A model generated the notes under the pieces. The model was not told where the DNA came from, ran no database searches, and saw only the letters and a program-made list of their open reading frames with translations. This document shows positions 40,812 through 49,530 of a stretch of DNA of 64,000 bases, one piece after another (position 1 is the stretch's first letter; each line of letters opens with the position of its first letter). A program made the translations under genes and the position numbers. This DNA comes from Gammaproteobacteria bacterium. Lineage in GTDB: Bacteria > Pseudomonadota > Gammaproteobacteria > Natronospirales > REEB76. The stretch covers positions 1 through 64,000 of the forward strand of contig DATEHU010000040.1 of NCBI GenBank assembly GCA_035279405.1, in the 5' to 3' direction.

Positions 40812-43052
40812 ATGGACTGGACTTTTGGCGGAGCAGGACTGCGCAGCCAACAAGCGCAGACTGAAAGGGGGTGGATTTGTCAATTTACAAATCCTCCTCT
40901 ATCCCCCTTTGATAAAGGGGGAAATACGGCAAAGCGCCCTTGTGGGAACCGCGGGCGAACCACTGGTTCACGCCGCGATTGGTTGGCCTGTGCGGCGTGC
41001 CTGTGTTTGCTGATTGGCTTCGCACAGACGGCGCGCGCCGACGACCCCGTGCAGCTTGGGCCGGTCGTGGTGACCGATACCGGCGCACCAGTGCCGTTGC
41101 AGATTCTGCCCGGCAACACCGCGCTGGTGAACGGACAGACGCTTGCGCTGATTGGCGAAACCCATCCGGCGCAGATTTTCTACAATGTACCCGGCGCCTG
41201 GGTGACCGAGGGCAGCGGGCAGGAGAGCCTGGTCTCGATCCGCTCGCCGCTCCTGACCGGCAGCGGCGCCTGCGGCGCGTTCCTGTTCCTCGAAGATTCC
41301 GTGCCCATCCAGCCCGCGGGTTTCTGCGACGTAAACGCGCTCTTCGAGATCAACACCGAACAGGCCGCGGCGGTGGAAGTGGTGCGCGGTCCGGGTTCGG
41401 TGCTGTACGGCTCGAATGCCTTGAACGGCATCGTTAACGTGCTGACACGCGGGCCGCAGTACCAACCGCAGACAAGCGCGAGCTTGGAGCGTGGCACAAA
41501 TGACTACACGCGCGCAGAGGCCAGCGCGGGCCACTGGAGCGGCACGGACGGTTACCGCGTCGGTGCCAATGCGGCGCACGACAGCGGCTTTCGCGCCGAT
41601 TCCGGTTATGACCAGCAAAAGCTCACGCTGCGTCTGGATCACGATACCGGTGCGCTCAGCCGCGAAACCCTGGTGGAAGCCACCAACCTCGACCAGCAAA
41701 CGGCGGGTTACATTTACGGCCTGGATGCCTACGAAAACCCCGCGCTGCGCTATTCCAATCCCACATCCGGTGCATTCCGCAAGTCGCAGAACCTGCGCCT
41801 GTTGCAGAAATGGCAGGTGAATCTGTCCACCACGCGCGAGTTGGACATCACGCCCTACGCGCGTCACAACTGGACGAGCTTCACCCAGCATTTCCTGCCC
41901 GGCGAACCGATCGAGACCACGGCGGCCAACAGCGGCGGCGTGCTCGTCAAACTGCGCGCGCAGCTGTCGGCGGACACCTCGGTGATCTATGGCACGGACG
42001 CGGAATATGCCCACGGCCGCTCAAGCCAGTACCAGCCGGCGGCGATCACCAACATGCCGCCAGCCCAGGCCGACATCCGGCCGCAGGGCCTGCACTACGA
42101 TTACGCTGCCGACAGCCGCACTCTCGCCGCGTATGCGGATATCGCGCATTACTGGAGTCCGCAGTGGTTGTTCTCAGGCGGGGTGCGCGTCGAAGGCGCG
42201 CGCTACAGCTACGAAAATTTTCTACCGGCCGGAAACGCGCAGCCGGACGGAACGCCCTGTGGTTTCGGCGGCTGTCTATACAACCGGCCGGCGGATCGCA
42301 GCGACCAGTTCGTGAACGTGCTGCCGAAGTTCGGCGTGAGCTGGCTCGCGAGTCCGCAGCAGACCGTTTACCTGAACGTCGGACGCGGGGCACGTGCGCC
42401 GCAGGTCTCGGAGCTGTACGAGTTGCAGCGCGGCCAGGATGTCGCGGACCTGAATTCCGTGACGCTCAATTCGTTCGAGTTTGGCTGGCGCGGAGTTTCC
42501 GGCCCGTGGACCTGGGATGCGGATGCCTACTACATGCTCAAAGACCACTACATCTTCCGTGATTCCAACGGCTTCATCGTGAGCAACGGCCGCATCCGCT
42601 CTCAGGGTCTGGAGTTTTCATTTGCCTGGCGTCTGGACGCGCACTGGCAGTTGCTCGCGGACGGCACGTATGCATTACATCGCTATGCGTTCTCCGCCAC
42701 GCTCAACCAGGGCAATTTCATCGCCTACGGCAACGACGTGAAATACGCGCCGCGCAGCGTGGGCAGCGTGCGTTTGCGCTGGCAACCCGCGGACTGTACG
42801 CAACTGGAACTGGCCTGGACGCACGTGGGCGGCTATTTCCTCGACGAGTACAACCAGCATCGTTACGGCGGTCAGGACCTGCTGAATCTGCGCGGCGCGC
42901 AGCAACTGGCGGGCGGCTGGTCGCTGGCGCTGCGCGTGACCAATCTCACCAACAAGGCCTATGCCGAGCGTGCCGATTACAGCTTCGGCAATTACCGCTA
43001 TTTCCCCGGTGACGGCCGTGAGTGGTTTGTGGAGCTTGGCAAGAGTTTCTAG
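40812..43052 (+). CDS. TonB-dependent outer-membrane receptor with uncertain start
   Basis: This protein of about 746 residues (690 from TTG 40983) has a plug domain (LGPVVVTDTGAPVPLQIL, IFYNVPGAWVTEGSG, GSVLYGSNALNGIVNVL) and a 22-strand barrel ending in WFVELGKSF. The terminal Phe is the BAM signal. A signal-peptide core (WLACAACLCLLIGFAQTARA) begins at about 40980, but no ATG or GTG lies in frame just before it. ATG 40812 with AGGACGC upstream would give a 57-residue N-extension made of repeat sequence; TTG 40983 is the alternative. It follows the PQQ dehydrogenase. Confidence 0.8.
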   Translation: MDWTFGGAGLRSQQAQTERGWICQFTNPPLSPFDKGGNTAKRPCGNRGRTTGSRRDWLACAACLCLLIGFAQTARADDPVQLGPVVVTDTGAPVPLQILPGNTALVNGQTLALIGETHPAQIFYNVPGAWVTEGSGQESLVSIRSPLLTGSGACGAFLFLEDSVPIQPAGFCDVNALFEINTEQAAAVEVVRGPGSVLYGSNALNGIVNVLTRGPQYQPQTSASLERGTNDYTRAEASAGHWSGTDGYRVGANAAHDSGFRADSGYDQQKLTLRLDHDTGALSRETLVEATNLDQQTAGYIYGLDAYENPALRYSNPTSGAFRKSQNLRLLQKWQVNLSTTRELDITPYARHNWTSFTQHFLPGEPIETTAANSGGVLVKLRAQLSADTSVIYGTDAEYAHGRSSQYQPAAITNMPPAQADIRPQGLHYDYAADSRTLAAYADIAHYWSPQWLFSGGVRVEGARYSYENFLPAGNAQPDGTPCGFGGCLYNRPADRSDQFVNVLPKFGVSWLASPQQTVYLNVGRGARAPQVSELYELQRGQDVADLNSVTLNSFEFGWRGVSGPWTWDADAYYMLKDHYIFRDSNGFIVSNGRIRSQGLEFSFAWRLDAHWQLLADGTYALHRYAFSATLNQGNFIAYGNDVKYAPRSVGSVRLRWQPADCTQLELAWTHVGGYFLDEYNQHRYGGQDLLNLRGAQQLAGGWSLALRVTNLTNKAYAERADYSFGNYRYFPGDGREWFVELGKSF
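40871..40922. repeat. Two palindromes in front of the TonB receptor
   Basis: GGATTTGT-CAATTT-ACAAATCC and TCCCCCTTT-GAT-AAAGGGGGA are perfect hairpins within the repeat-filled 5' region of the receptor gene. Confidence 0.7.
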
Positions 43053-43107
43053 GGAAGTGGCCCTGAGTCGTTGCATTTCTTGCCATACCTTCTGTCACCA
43101 AAAGACA

Positions 43108-43659
43108 ATGATTTCCACATCACAATTCCTCAATACCGAACGGTTAACTCTCCGGAGCTTCGTACAAGTCGATGCGTCGAGACTGGCGCAACTTGCTGGC
43201 AACCGGAACATCTCGGACACGATGATTTCAGTGCCACACCCGTATTCAACGGAACAAGCGAGTTCCGCCATCACGGGTTTTTTGGGGGACTTCGCGACCC
43301 GCCGCGGGTTCCATTACGCCATGGCGCTACGCAGCGACACGGATAATTTCGTCGGCTATATCGCGCTCAAAGACATCGACTGGGAGCATCGGCAGACGGA
43401 GCTGAGCTTCTGGCTCGATTCCGGGCACACAGGTCGTGGTTATGTCACTGAAGCGGGAAGAGCCATGCTCGTGCTCGCATTCGAGGGATTGGAACTGAAC
43501 AGGGTGTGTGCGTATCACATGAGGCGCAACCCCGCATCGGGGAAAGTGCTGAATCGTCTTGGGTTCGCCCGCGAGGGATGCCTGCGCCAGCGAGTAATGA
43601 AATGGAACAAATTCGAGGATGCATGCGTCTGGGCTAAGTTGCGCCAAGACCCCAGATAG
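43108..43659 (+). CDS. GNAT-family N-acetyltransferase, RimJ/RimL type
   Basis: This 183-residue protein has the RimJ/L pattern: LNTERLTLRSFVQVDA at the N-terminus, FVGYIALKDIDWEHRQTELSFWLD in the middle and the acetyl-CoA site GRGYVTEAGRAMLVLAFEGLELNRV. The C-terminal AYHMRRNPASGKVLNRLGFAREG completes it. It acetylates a protein N-terminus or small molecule; the substrate is unknown. ATG 43108 lacks a strong Shine-Dalgarno but gives the correct family start. The TonB receptor stop is 55 bp upstream. Confidence 0.88.
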   Translation: MISTSQFLNTERLTLRSFVQVDASRLAQLAGNRNISDTMISVPHPYSTEQASSAITGFLGDFATRRGFHYAMALRSDTDNFVGYIALKDIDWEHRQTELSFWLDSGHTGRGYVTEAGRAMLVLAFEGLELNRVCAYHMRRNPASGKVLNRLGFAREGCLRQRVMKWNKFEDACVWAKLRQDPR

Positions 43660-43798
43660 CACCCATATAAACTTGGCCGTCAAAAAGCAGACGCCCTGAC
43701 ACAAGTCCGGGTGACACAATCATGCTGTTTACGCTTGCGCGCCGGGGTCTGGAAAGGAAATAAGGCGTGTCGGCGCACCGCGAAGGTGCCCCTCAGAA

Positions 43799-45163
43799 TC
43801 AGCGCGTGAGCCAGGACTTTGCGCGCACCGTGATGACGGCGTAAGGGAAGATCCAGAACAGCGCGAACGCAGAGTAATAGGAATAGAAAATCCCGTAGAT
43901 GAAATCCCAGGAACGCTCGCTGCGCAGGTAATACAGCATGTTGAACGCGGCCACCAGCCCGATGACGTACAGGAAGCGCAACAGCAGCGTGGGATCCCAG
44001 ACGAAGATCACCGCCAGCAGGCCGAGCGCCGCCCAACTGATGGGATAGCGCAAATTGGTCACGACGGCGTCGGCGACGGCGATGGCGCGCGCGGCCGGCG
44101 GGCGTTTCCACACGATGCTGGCGAAACGCACTTCCTCGCGGATGTAGCTGCGATCCCAGCGCAGAAACATCTTGCAGAGTTTCGCGTAACTGTGCGGCAC
44201 CACGGTGTGCACCACTGCGGCGCGCTGGTACACGGTGTCATATCCCTGGTCGAGGATGTAGTTGGTCATGGAGCGGTCCTCGCCGTAGGTGCAGGCCACG
44301 CCCATGAACTTCTGCTTTACCCAATCGTCGAGCACCGCGCGCACCGTGCTCGCGCGGTAGCCGGCAAGCGCTCCCGGGCAGCAGTACACGGTACCGTACG
44401 TGGACTGCACCGCGCGCAGGTAATCGAACGACAGCGCGTAGCGCACTTTGAGCATGCGCGGAATCAGGCCATCGCCGCGGTTATAGACCGTGACTTTGCC
44501 GGCCACCGCGCCGACTTTGGGATCACGGAACGGTCCGGCCATGGCGAGCAGCGTGCCGCGCTCGATGACGCTGTCGGAGTCAATGGTGACGATGACTTCG
44601 CCGCGCGCGTGGCGGAAACCGGCTTCCAGCGCCGCGCGTTTGCCGCGGTTCACGGCAAAGCGCAGCGTCGTCACCAGCCCCGGATGGCGCCGCGCGGCGG
44701 CTTCGATATGCTCCCAAGTGTCGTCGCGGCTGCCGTCGTCCACCACGAAAATTTCGAGCTGGCCGGGCGGGTAACGTGCCGCGGCCACCGAATCTATGGA
44801 TTGCGCCACCATCGGCCCCTCGTTGTAGGCCGGGATGATGACGGTGAGCGGCGGCGCGTCGGCAAAGCCGGCGACCGGCGGCAACCGGTAGCGGAACCAC
44901 AGCAGCGTGCGGAACAGCAGCATGAGCAGCCCCATGCACATCCACAGCAGGCTGGGGTGCACGATAAAGCGCGTCCAATGATGTGTCTCGGCGGCATGCA
45001 GCAGCGGTTGGAACAGCGCCCAGCGCAGGCTCAGGTAAAGCGTGACCGCCAGACCCAGCAGAATGGCCGCCCGATACAGCCCGTCCCAGGGCATGAGGTG
45101 CATGTGGTGCTGAGCCAGCGACTCGGCACCGCTTGCCTCGGCCATCGAGTCAAAGGGTGACAT
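43799..45163 (-). CDS. Family 2 glycosyltransferase, processive polysaccharide synthase type
   Basis: This 454-residue protein has two N-terminal helices (residues 31-53 and 69-89), a GT2 domain and three or four C-terminal helices. Catalytic landmarks are IIPAYNEGPMV, VVDDGSRDDTWE, ITIDSDSVIE and a YGEDRSMTNYIL acceptor Asp region. The Q-x-x-R-W motif reads MFLRW here, so Gln is Met. Architecture matches hyaluronan/chitin synthase and NodC-like proteins. It stands alone, without the partner genes of a known polysaccharide locus, so the product is unknown. Confidence 0.85.
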   Translation of the reverse strand: MSPFDSMAEASGAESLAQHHMHLMPWDGLYRAAILLGLAVTLYLSLRWALFQPLLHAAETHHWTRFIVHPSLLWMCMGLLMLLFRTLLWFRYRLPPVAGFADAPPLTVIIPAYNEGPMVAQSIDSVAAARYPPGQLEIFVVDDGSRDDTWEHIEAAARRHPGLVTTLRFAVNRGKRAALEAGFRHARGEVIVTIDSDSVIERGTLLAMAGPFRDPKVGAVAGKVTVYNRGDGLIPRMLKVRYALSFDYLRAVQSTYGTVYCCPGALAGYRASTVRAVLDDWVKQKFMGVACTYGEDRSMTNYILDQGYDTVYQRAAVVHTVVPHSYAKLCKMFLRWDRSYIREEVRFASIVWKRPPAARAIAVADAVVTNLRYPISWAALGLLAVIFVWDPTLLLRFLYVIGLVAAFNMLYYLRSERSWDFIYGIFYSYYSAFALFWIFPYAVITVRAKSWLTR

Positions 45164-45390
45164 AAAAGGGGGGTGCCGTTCCTTGGGGGGGCGGAAGTCT
45201 ATCGGAACTGCCGGAGCGTTTCATCCACCCTGAGCCGCAGGCGCCGCATGATCTTGCTCCCGGTAAATTCCGTCGTTCGTGAGTGACTGCTAACGCCGCA
45301 GGCGGCAGGTTGTTGACAGCGCCCGCCGCTCACAACCGGGCCGATTCGGCCCAGCGTCGCGAATCAGGCGGCGCGCGGCCGCAGCCCGCG

Positions 45391-47208
45391 TTATCCGTGG
45401 GCGGTCGCAGCGGCCAGCGGCGCGCAGCGCGCCTCGAGCCAAGCCCGGTCGCCGCCGTCCGCGAGCAGCGGCAAAAGCCGCTCACGCACCTTGGCGTGAT
45501 AGGCATCCAGCCAGGCGATTTCGACCGCATCGAGCAGCGCGGGTTCCAGCAGGCGGCTATCAATCGGGCACAGCGTCAGGGTCTCGAATGCCAGGAATTC
45601 GCCGAACTCCCCGCCGCCGGCGGGCACGGTCGCGACCAGGTTTTCGATACGCACTCCATGCCGTCCGGGCTTGTAAATGCCTGGTTCGATGGAGGTGATC
45701 ATGCCCGCTTCCAGCGCCACCAACGGCAGCGAACGCGGCGGGCGTATCGCCTGCGGGCCTTCGTGCACGTTCAGGCAGTAGCCCACGCCATGACCGGTAC
45801 CGTGGCCGTAGTCCATCCCCGCGGCCCAGATCGGTGCGCGCGCGAGCGCGTCGATCTGTTGGCCGGAAGCGCCGTGCGGAAACTTTGCGCGTGATAGCGC
45901 GATCACGCCCTTCAACACCAGGGTCACGTCGCGGCGCTGCTCGGCCGTGGTTTCACCGAGCGCCCACACGCGCGTGATGCCGGTGGTGCCGCCGAGATAT
46001 TGCGCGCCGGAATCAATCAGCAACATGCCGCGCGGATGCAATTCGGCGTGCGCTGCGGCAGTCGCACGGTAATGCGGCAGCGCGGCATTGGCTTGGTAAC
46101 CGGCAATGGTTGCGAAGCTCTCGCTCACGAATCCGGGCTGCGCCGCACGCAGTGCGCGCAACTTGGCGTCCACATCGAGTTCCGCGAGTCGTTCACCGCG
46201 TGCCAGCGCGGCTTCGAGCCAATGTGCGGCCTCGACCAAGGCCACGCCGTCATGTCGCATGGCCGCGTGCACACGCTCGAGTTCGCCTTCATTCTTGACT
46301 GCCTTCGCGGTCGTGATCGGGCCCGGGGATTGTTCAAGGATGATGCCGTGAGGAATCGCGCCGGCCGTTTCCGCGGCCGTGTGCGCCGGGTCCAGCAGCA
46401 GTTTGGCATCTTTCGGCAGCTCGCCGAGCGCGCGACCAATGGCGGCGTACGGCGCGATGTTCACGCCGTCCCGCTGCAGTTGCCGCTGCAGAGCGGGGTC
46501 CAATCTGGCGGCATCCACGAACAGGGTCGCATCGCGTTCAGCGATCAGCAGATACGCCAGAAACACCGGGTTGTATTCGATGTCGCTGCCGCGCAGGTTG
46601 AGCACCCAGGCAATTTCATCCAGCGCCGACACCAGATGATGGGTGGCGCTGGCCGCGCGCATGACAACCCGAATTGTGTCCAGCTTTTCCGTGCGCGTGC
46701 GCAGGGCATATTCCGGCGCATGTTCGAAGATCCGAGCCGTGGGCAGCGGCGGCCGTTCTTTCCACAGGCCTGCGGTCATATCTTCCAAGTTCAGGCGCGC
46801 GCCGCACTGCCCGAGCCGCGCGCGCACGGCGCGTTCCTGAGCGAGCGACAGCATGTCGGGCGCGCAGGCGGCCATGGCGCCCTTGGCGAGGCGCGTGCCG
46901 AGCGACTCGATCCATTCCAGCGGATCGGGAATGACGAGGCGCACGAGTTCGATGCCGCTGCCCGCGAGTTGCCGCTCAGCCTGGGAAAAATAGCGCGAGT
47001 CGGTCCACAGCCCGGCGAAATCCGCAGTGACGATCAGCGTCCCCGCCGAACCGGTGAAACCCGAGAGCCACTCGCGTGCTTTCCAGTGCGCCGGCAGATA
47101 CTCGGAAAGATGCGGATCGGCGGTGGGAATGATGCAGGCGGATACCTTGCGCTGGTGCATCACGATACGCAGGGCAGCGACGCGTTCCGGAACGTTATTC
47201 AGGCTCAT
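45391..47208 (-). CDS. Xaa-Pro aminopeptidase (M24B) with one metal ligand replaced
   Basis: This 605-residue protein has two creatinase-like N-terminal domains (VAALRIVMHQRKVSACIIPT, FAGLWTDSRYFSQAERQL) and the pita-bread catalytic domain from about residue 310. HGTGHGVGYCLNVHEGP carries the His ligand. SIEPGIYK and RIENLV carry the two Glu ligands, and LIDSGAQY the first Asp. The second Asp of the usual TTDITR is Gly (GGTTGITRV). It would remove N-terminal residues before Pro if active. ATG 47208 lacks a Shine-Dalgarno; GTG 47268 is an alternative. Confidence 0.88.
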   Translation of the reverse strand: MSLNNVPERVAALRIVMHQRKVSACIIPTADPHLSEYLPAHWKAREWLSGFTGSAGTLIVTADFAGLWTDSRYFSQAERQLAGSGIELVRLVIPDPLEWIESLGTRLAKGAMAACAPDMLSLAQERAVRARLGQCGARLNLEDMTAGLWKERPPLPTARIFEHAPEYALRTRTEKLDTIRVVMRAASATHHLVSALDEIAWVLNLRGSDIEYNPVFLAYLLIAERDATLFVDAARLDPALQRQLQRDGVNIAPYAAIGRALGELPKDAKLLLDPAHTAAETAGAIPHGIILEQSPGPITTAKAVKNEGELERVHAAMRHDGVALVEAAHWLEAALARGERLAELDVDAKLRALRAAQPGFVSESFATIAGYQANAALPHYRATAAAHAELHPRGMLLIDSGAQYLGGTTGITRVWALGETTAEQRRDVTLVLKGVIALSRAKFPHGASGQQIDALARAPIWAAGMDYGHGTGHGVGYCLNVHEGPQAIRPPRSLPLVALEAGMITSIEPGIYKPGRHGVRIENLVATVPAGGGEFGEFLAFETLTLCPIDSRLLEPALLDAVEIAWLDAYHAKVRERLLPLLADGGDRAWLEARCAPLAAATAHG

Positions 47209-47560
47209 GTCGAAGTCATTCGGGCAGTGTGTCGCTGCACGGCGTTTCCCATCAATCGAATTCGCCACTCACAGCGCTTGAAACTTCGGTATCAGCCCCC
47301 GTCGCCGCTTGCATTGGCGGGAGCCGCGGTCCAGATTTGGCGCACAGGGGCGGCGCACATTACTGCCGGGCGGCAGTGCGGGTCAACGGGGGGAGCCGTC
47401 ACGTTAACGGCGAATACTTCCGTGACACCACGTGCCCGCGCCAGTTTTGTACGGCGGGCGTGTTGGTGGCAGGGGTAGAGGTAAAGCCGGGATGAATCCG
47501 TCACGGCCGCGATTTCTGACCGTCGCAAAGCCGGATTGCCGGCCGTGACGTTCACACCGA
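47209..47560. other. Intergenic region without a recognised gene
   Basis: This 352-base gap separates the aminopeptidase start from the MFS stop. It holds a small palindrome ACTGCC-GGGC-GGCAGT near 47363 and GC-rich sequence. Open frames here are short and lack start signals. I see no RNA gene. Confidence 0.5.
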
Positions 47561-48772
47561 CTATACCGTCCGCGGCCGTTCCCTGCGAAACAGTATAACG
47601 GCGGTACCCGCAGCGGCCAACGCAACAGCGCCGAATAGAACGAGTGCGCCGGTAAACCTGAGCATCAAGGCCGCCTGGAACAACAAGCTGCCGACGCCGA
47701 ACCCGATGAACAGTGAGAACGCCATCAACGCTACTGCCTGGCCCCTGCCGCCGCCGCGCAGGTCGGTGGCAATCGCCGCTAACTGCGGGTGGGTCAAATC
47801 AAAACCCAGCGACAGCAGCACGATGGCGACCCGCGTTGCGCCCAGTGACAATGGCAGTGCGAGCAGCAGTGCGCACACGCCAGTCAGGGCTACCCCAGCG
47901 GGAACGATCTTTGCGCGGCCGTAGCGATCTGCTAGCTTTCCGATCACCGGACCGAACAGCAAGCCGGGCACGCCGTAGCCCAGCAACATCAGACCAATGC
48001 CGGCCTCGTCCATCCCGAATCGCTGGTGGAGATACACACCCAGCCACGTGAATACGCCTGATTGCAGAACCGCGTTGAGCAGTACATAGCCGTAGGTCCG
48101 CTGCGCGCGTGCCTGAGACAACAGCTCCGTGTAACCGTGCATAACGGCCAACCACGTCGCCCTGACGCGCGGACGGATCAGCCTTGGAAACGCACCAGTG
48201 ACCGATGCAAGCACGACTATCAAGGCACACAACGCGGCTACGCCGAGAAACAAGCTGCGCCAGCCCAGCACGGGCTCCAGCAGCGCCCCTACGACAGCGC
48301 CGGTCGCGGTCCCGCCCGCGATGGACCCGAACAGCCAGCCGACCGCGCGACCGCGCCTCTCGAACGGCACCACATCGCCGATCAGCGTGAGGCAAATGGG
48401 TACGACGCCGGCCGCACTCACACCGGTGACGATGCGCCACGCGATGAACGCACCGACGTGACGGGCGGTGGCGGTGGCCGCAGTGAACGTAATGAAAACA
48501 AATAGCGAACCGAATATCACTGCGCGCCGGCCTAGCCGGTCCGAGAGTGGCCCGACCCACAACGTCGCCAGTCCCTGCGGGATAACGTACGCCGGCACCG
48601 CCAAGGCCACCCACGCCGTCGCGCTGTGAAACACGACCGACAGTTGCGGTATCAACGGTGCCACCATGAAGGTCTGCACGAATACCAGGAAGGCCGCGCT
48701 GCAGATGACTGCCAGCATCCAGCGCGGGGGGGCCACTTGTACGGGTGGTAACGGATTCGTCAGCGTGTGCAT
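47561..48772 (-). CDS. MFS transporter, drug-efflux-like
   Basis: This 403-residue protein has 12 predicted helices and starts at ATG 48772, overlapping the CGNR stop (TGATG), so it is translationally coupled to the regulator. Motifs are VGPLSDRLGRRAVIFGS between helices 2 and 3, GVSAAGVVPICLTLIGDVVP in helix 5, and GKLADRYGRAKIVP between helices 8 and 9. It is of the DHA1 drug:H+ antiporter type. The substrate is probably the effector that the CGNR regulator senses. Confidence 0.85.
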   Translation of the reverse strand: MHTLTNPLPPVQVAPPRWMLAVICSAAFLVFVQTFMVAPLIPQLSVVFHSATAWVALAVPAYVIPQGLATLWVGPLSDRLGRRAVIFGSLFVFITFTAATATARHVGAFIAWRIVTGVSAAGVVPICLTLIGDVVPFERRGRAVGWLFGSIAGGTATGAVVGALLEPVLGWRSLFLGVAALCALIVVLASVTGAFPRLIRPRVRATWLAVMHGYTELLSQARAQRTYGYVLLNAVLQSGVFTWLGVYLHQRFGMDEAGIGLMLLGYGVPGLLFGPVIGKLADRYGRAKIVPAGVALTGVCALLLALPLSLGATRVAIVLLSLGFDLTHPQLAAIATDLRGGGRGQAVALMAFSLFIGFGVGSLLFQAALMLRFTGALVLFGAVALAAAGTAVILFRRERPRTV

Positions 48773-49344
48773 CAGCGCGCTGCGTGCCGGCGCAGATAGT
48801 GTCTCGCCACGCGCGCGCGGTTGCCGCACAACGCATCGGAACACCAGCGGCGCCGTGGGTTGCGTGCCACAAACTGCAATATGCAGTCCGGATGCGCGCA
48901 TTTACGCAAGTGATCAGCCTGCGGATCCGTTAGCAGGGCTACCGCGTCCGCTGCCAGCGCGCGCAACAACGCGCCGCGTCTCGACCGGCGTGTCGGCGGA
49001 GTCGAGCGCGGGCCTGCTGCATTCCATGTCAGACGGGACCGGGCCGCCGGATTCGCCAAAGCTCGGTTCACCTTGCCCAAGGCGGCTGACGGTGGCTGCG
49101 TGTGCTCGCGTTTGGCGCGCAGCAAATGCCCAATAGCGTCACGCAGCGTGCGCACGGCTTCGAGGTCGGCCGCGTCAGCCGTGCCGGTCCAGGCGAGACG
49201 CGCGTGCTCGGCGCGCAGCCAAGCGGTCAATGCGGCAGGCTTGTCCAGCAAGTCCGCAGCAACGCCGTTGCGGCGTACCCGGGTGTTCACCAAGTCGACC
49301 ACGAGCGGCTCTCCCAGCAGCGGAAAACGGGATGTGGCGATCAT
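48772..49344 (-). CDS. CGNR zinc-finger (ABATE) transcriptional regulator
   Basis: This 190-residue protein has an N-terminal ABATE domain (RFPLLGEPLVVDLVNTRVRR, LDKPAALTAWLRAEH, LRDAIGHLL). The C-terminal CGNR zinc finger reads LRKCAHPDCILQFVARNPRRRWCSDALCGNRARVARHYLRRH, with four Cys. The family represses efflux or stress genes. It lies upstream of the MFS gene (1 bp overlap), and its promoter carries a strong inverted repeat, likely its own operator. The divergent DJ-1/PfpI gene begins at 49531. Confidence 0.87.
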   Translation of the reverse strand: MIATSRFPLLGEPLVVDLVNTRVRRNGVAADLLDKPAALTAWLRAEHARLAWTGTADAADLEAVRTLRDAIGHLLRAKREHTQPPSAALGKVNRALANPAARSRLTWNAAGPRSTPPTRRSRRGALLRALAADAVALLTDPQADHLRKCAHPDCILQFVARNPRRRWCSDALCGNRARVARHYLRRHAAR

Positions 49345-49380
49345 GGGTGCGAGCTCACCATTGGCGGCCGGTAGACGGGT

Positions 49381-49404
49381 AGCTAATGGGAGTATACATT
49401 AGCT
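49381..49404 (-). promoter_or_regulatory. Operator-promoter of the CGNR-MFS unit
   Basis: AGCTAATG-GGAGTATA-CATTAGCT is a perfect 8-bp inverted repeat with an 8-base spacer. The spacer contains the minus-strand -10 TATACT (49396-49391), 47 bases before the CGNR ATG. The geometry suggests autorepression and possibly control of the divergent DJ-1 gene 127 bases away. Confidence 0.65.
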
Positions 49405-49530
49405 GCACGAATGCGTCCGCCACCCGGCGTGACTATCCCGTTCCCGACCCGCGTCAGAGTGCCTTGGCGAGTCTGACGTTGGCGCAATCCGTCATCGCCG
49501 CGCCGCCTGTCCGGCGCCGAGGAGAGCAGC

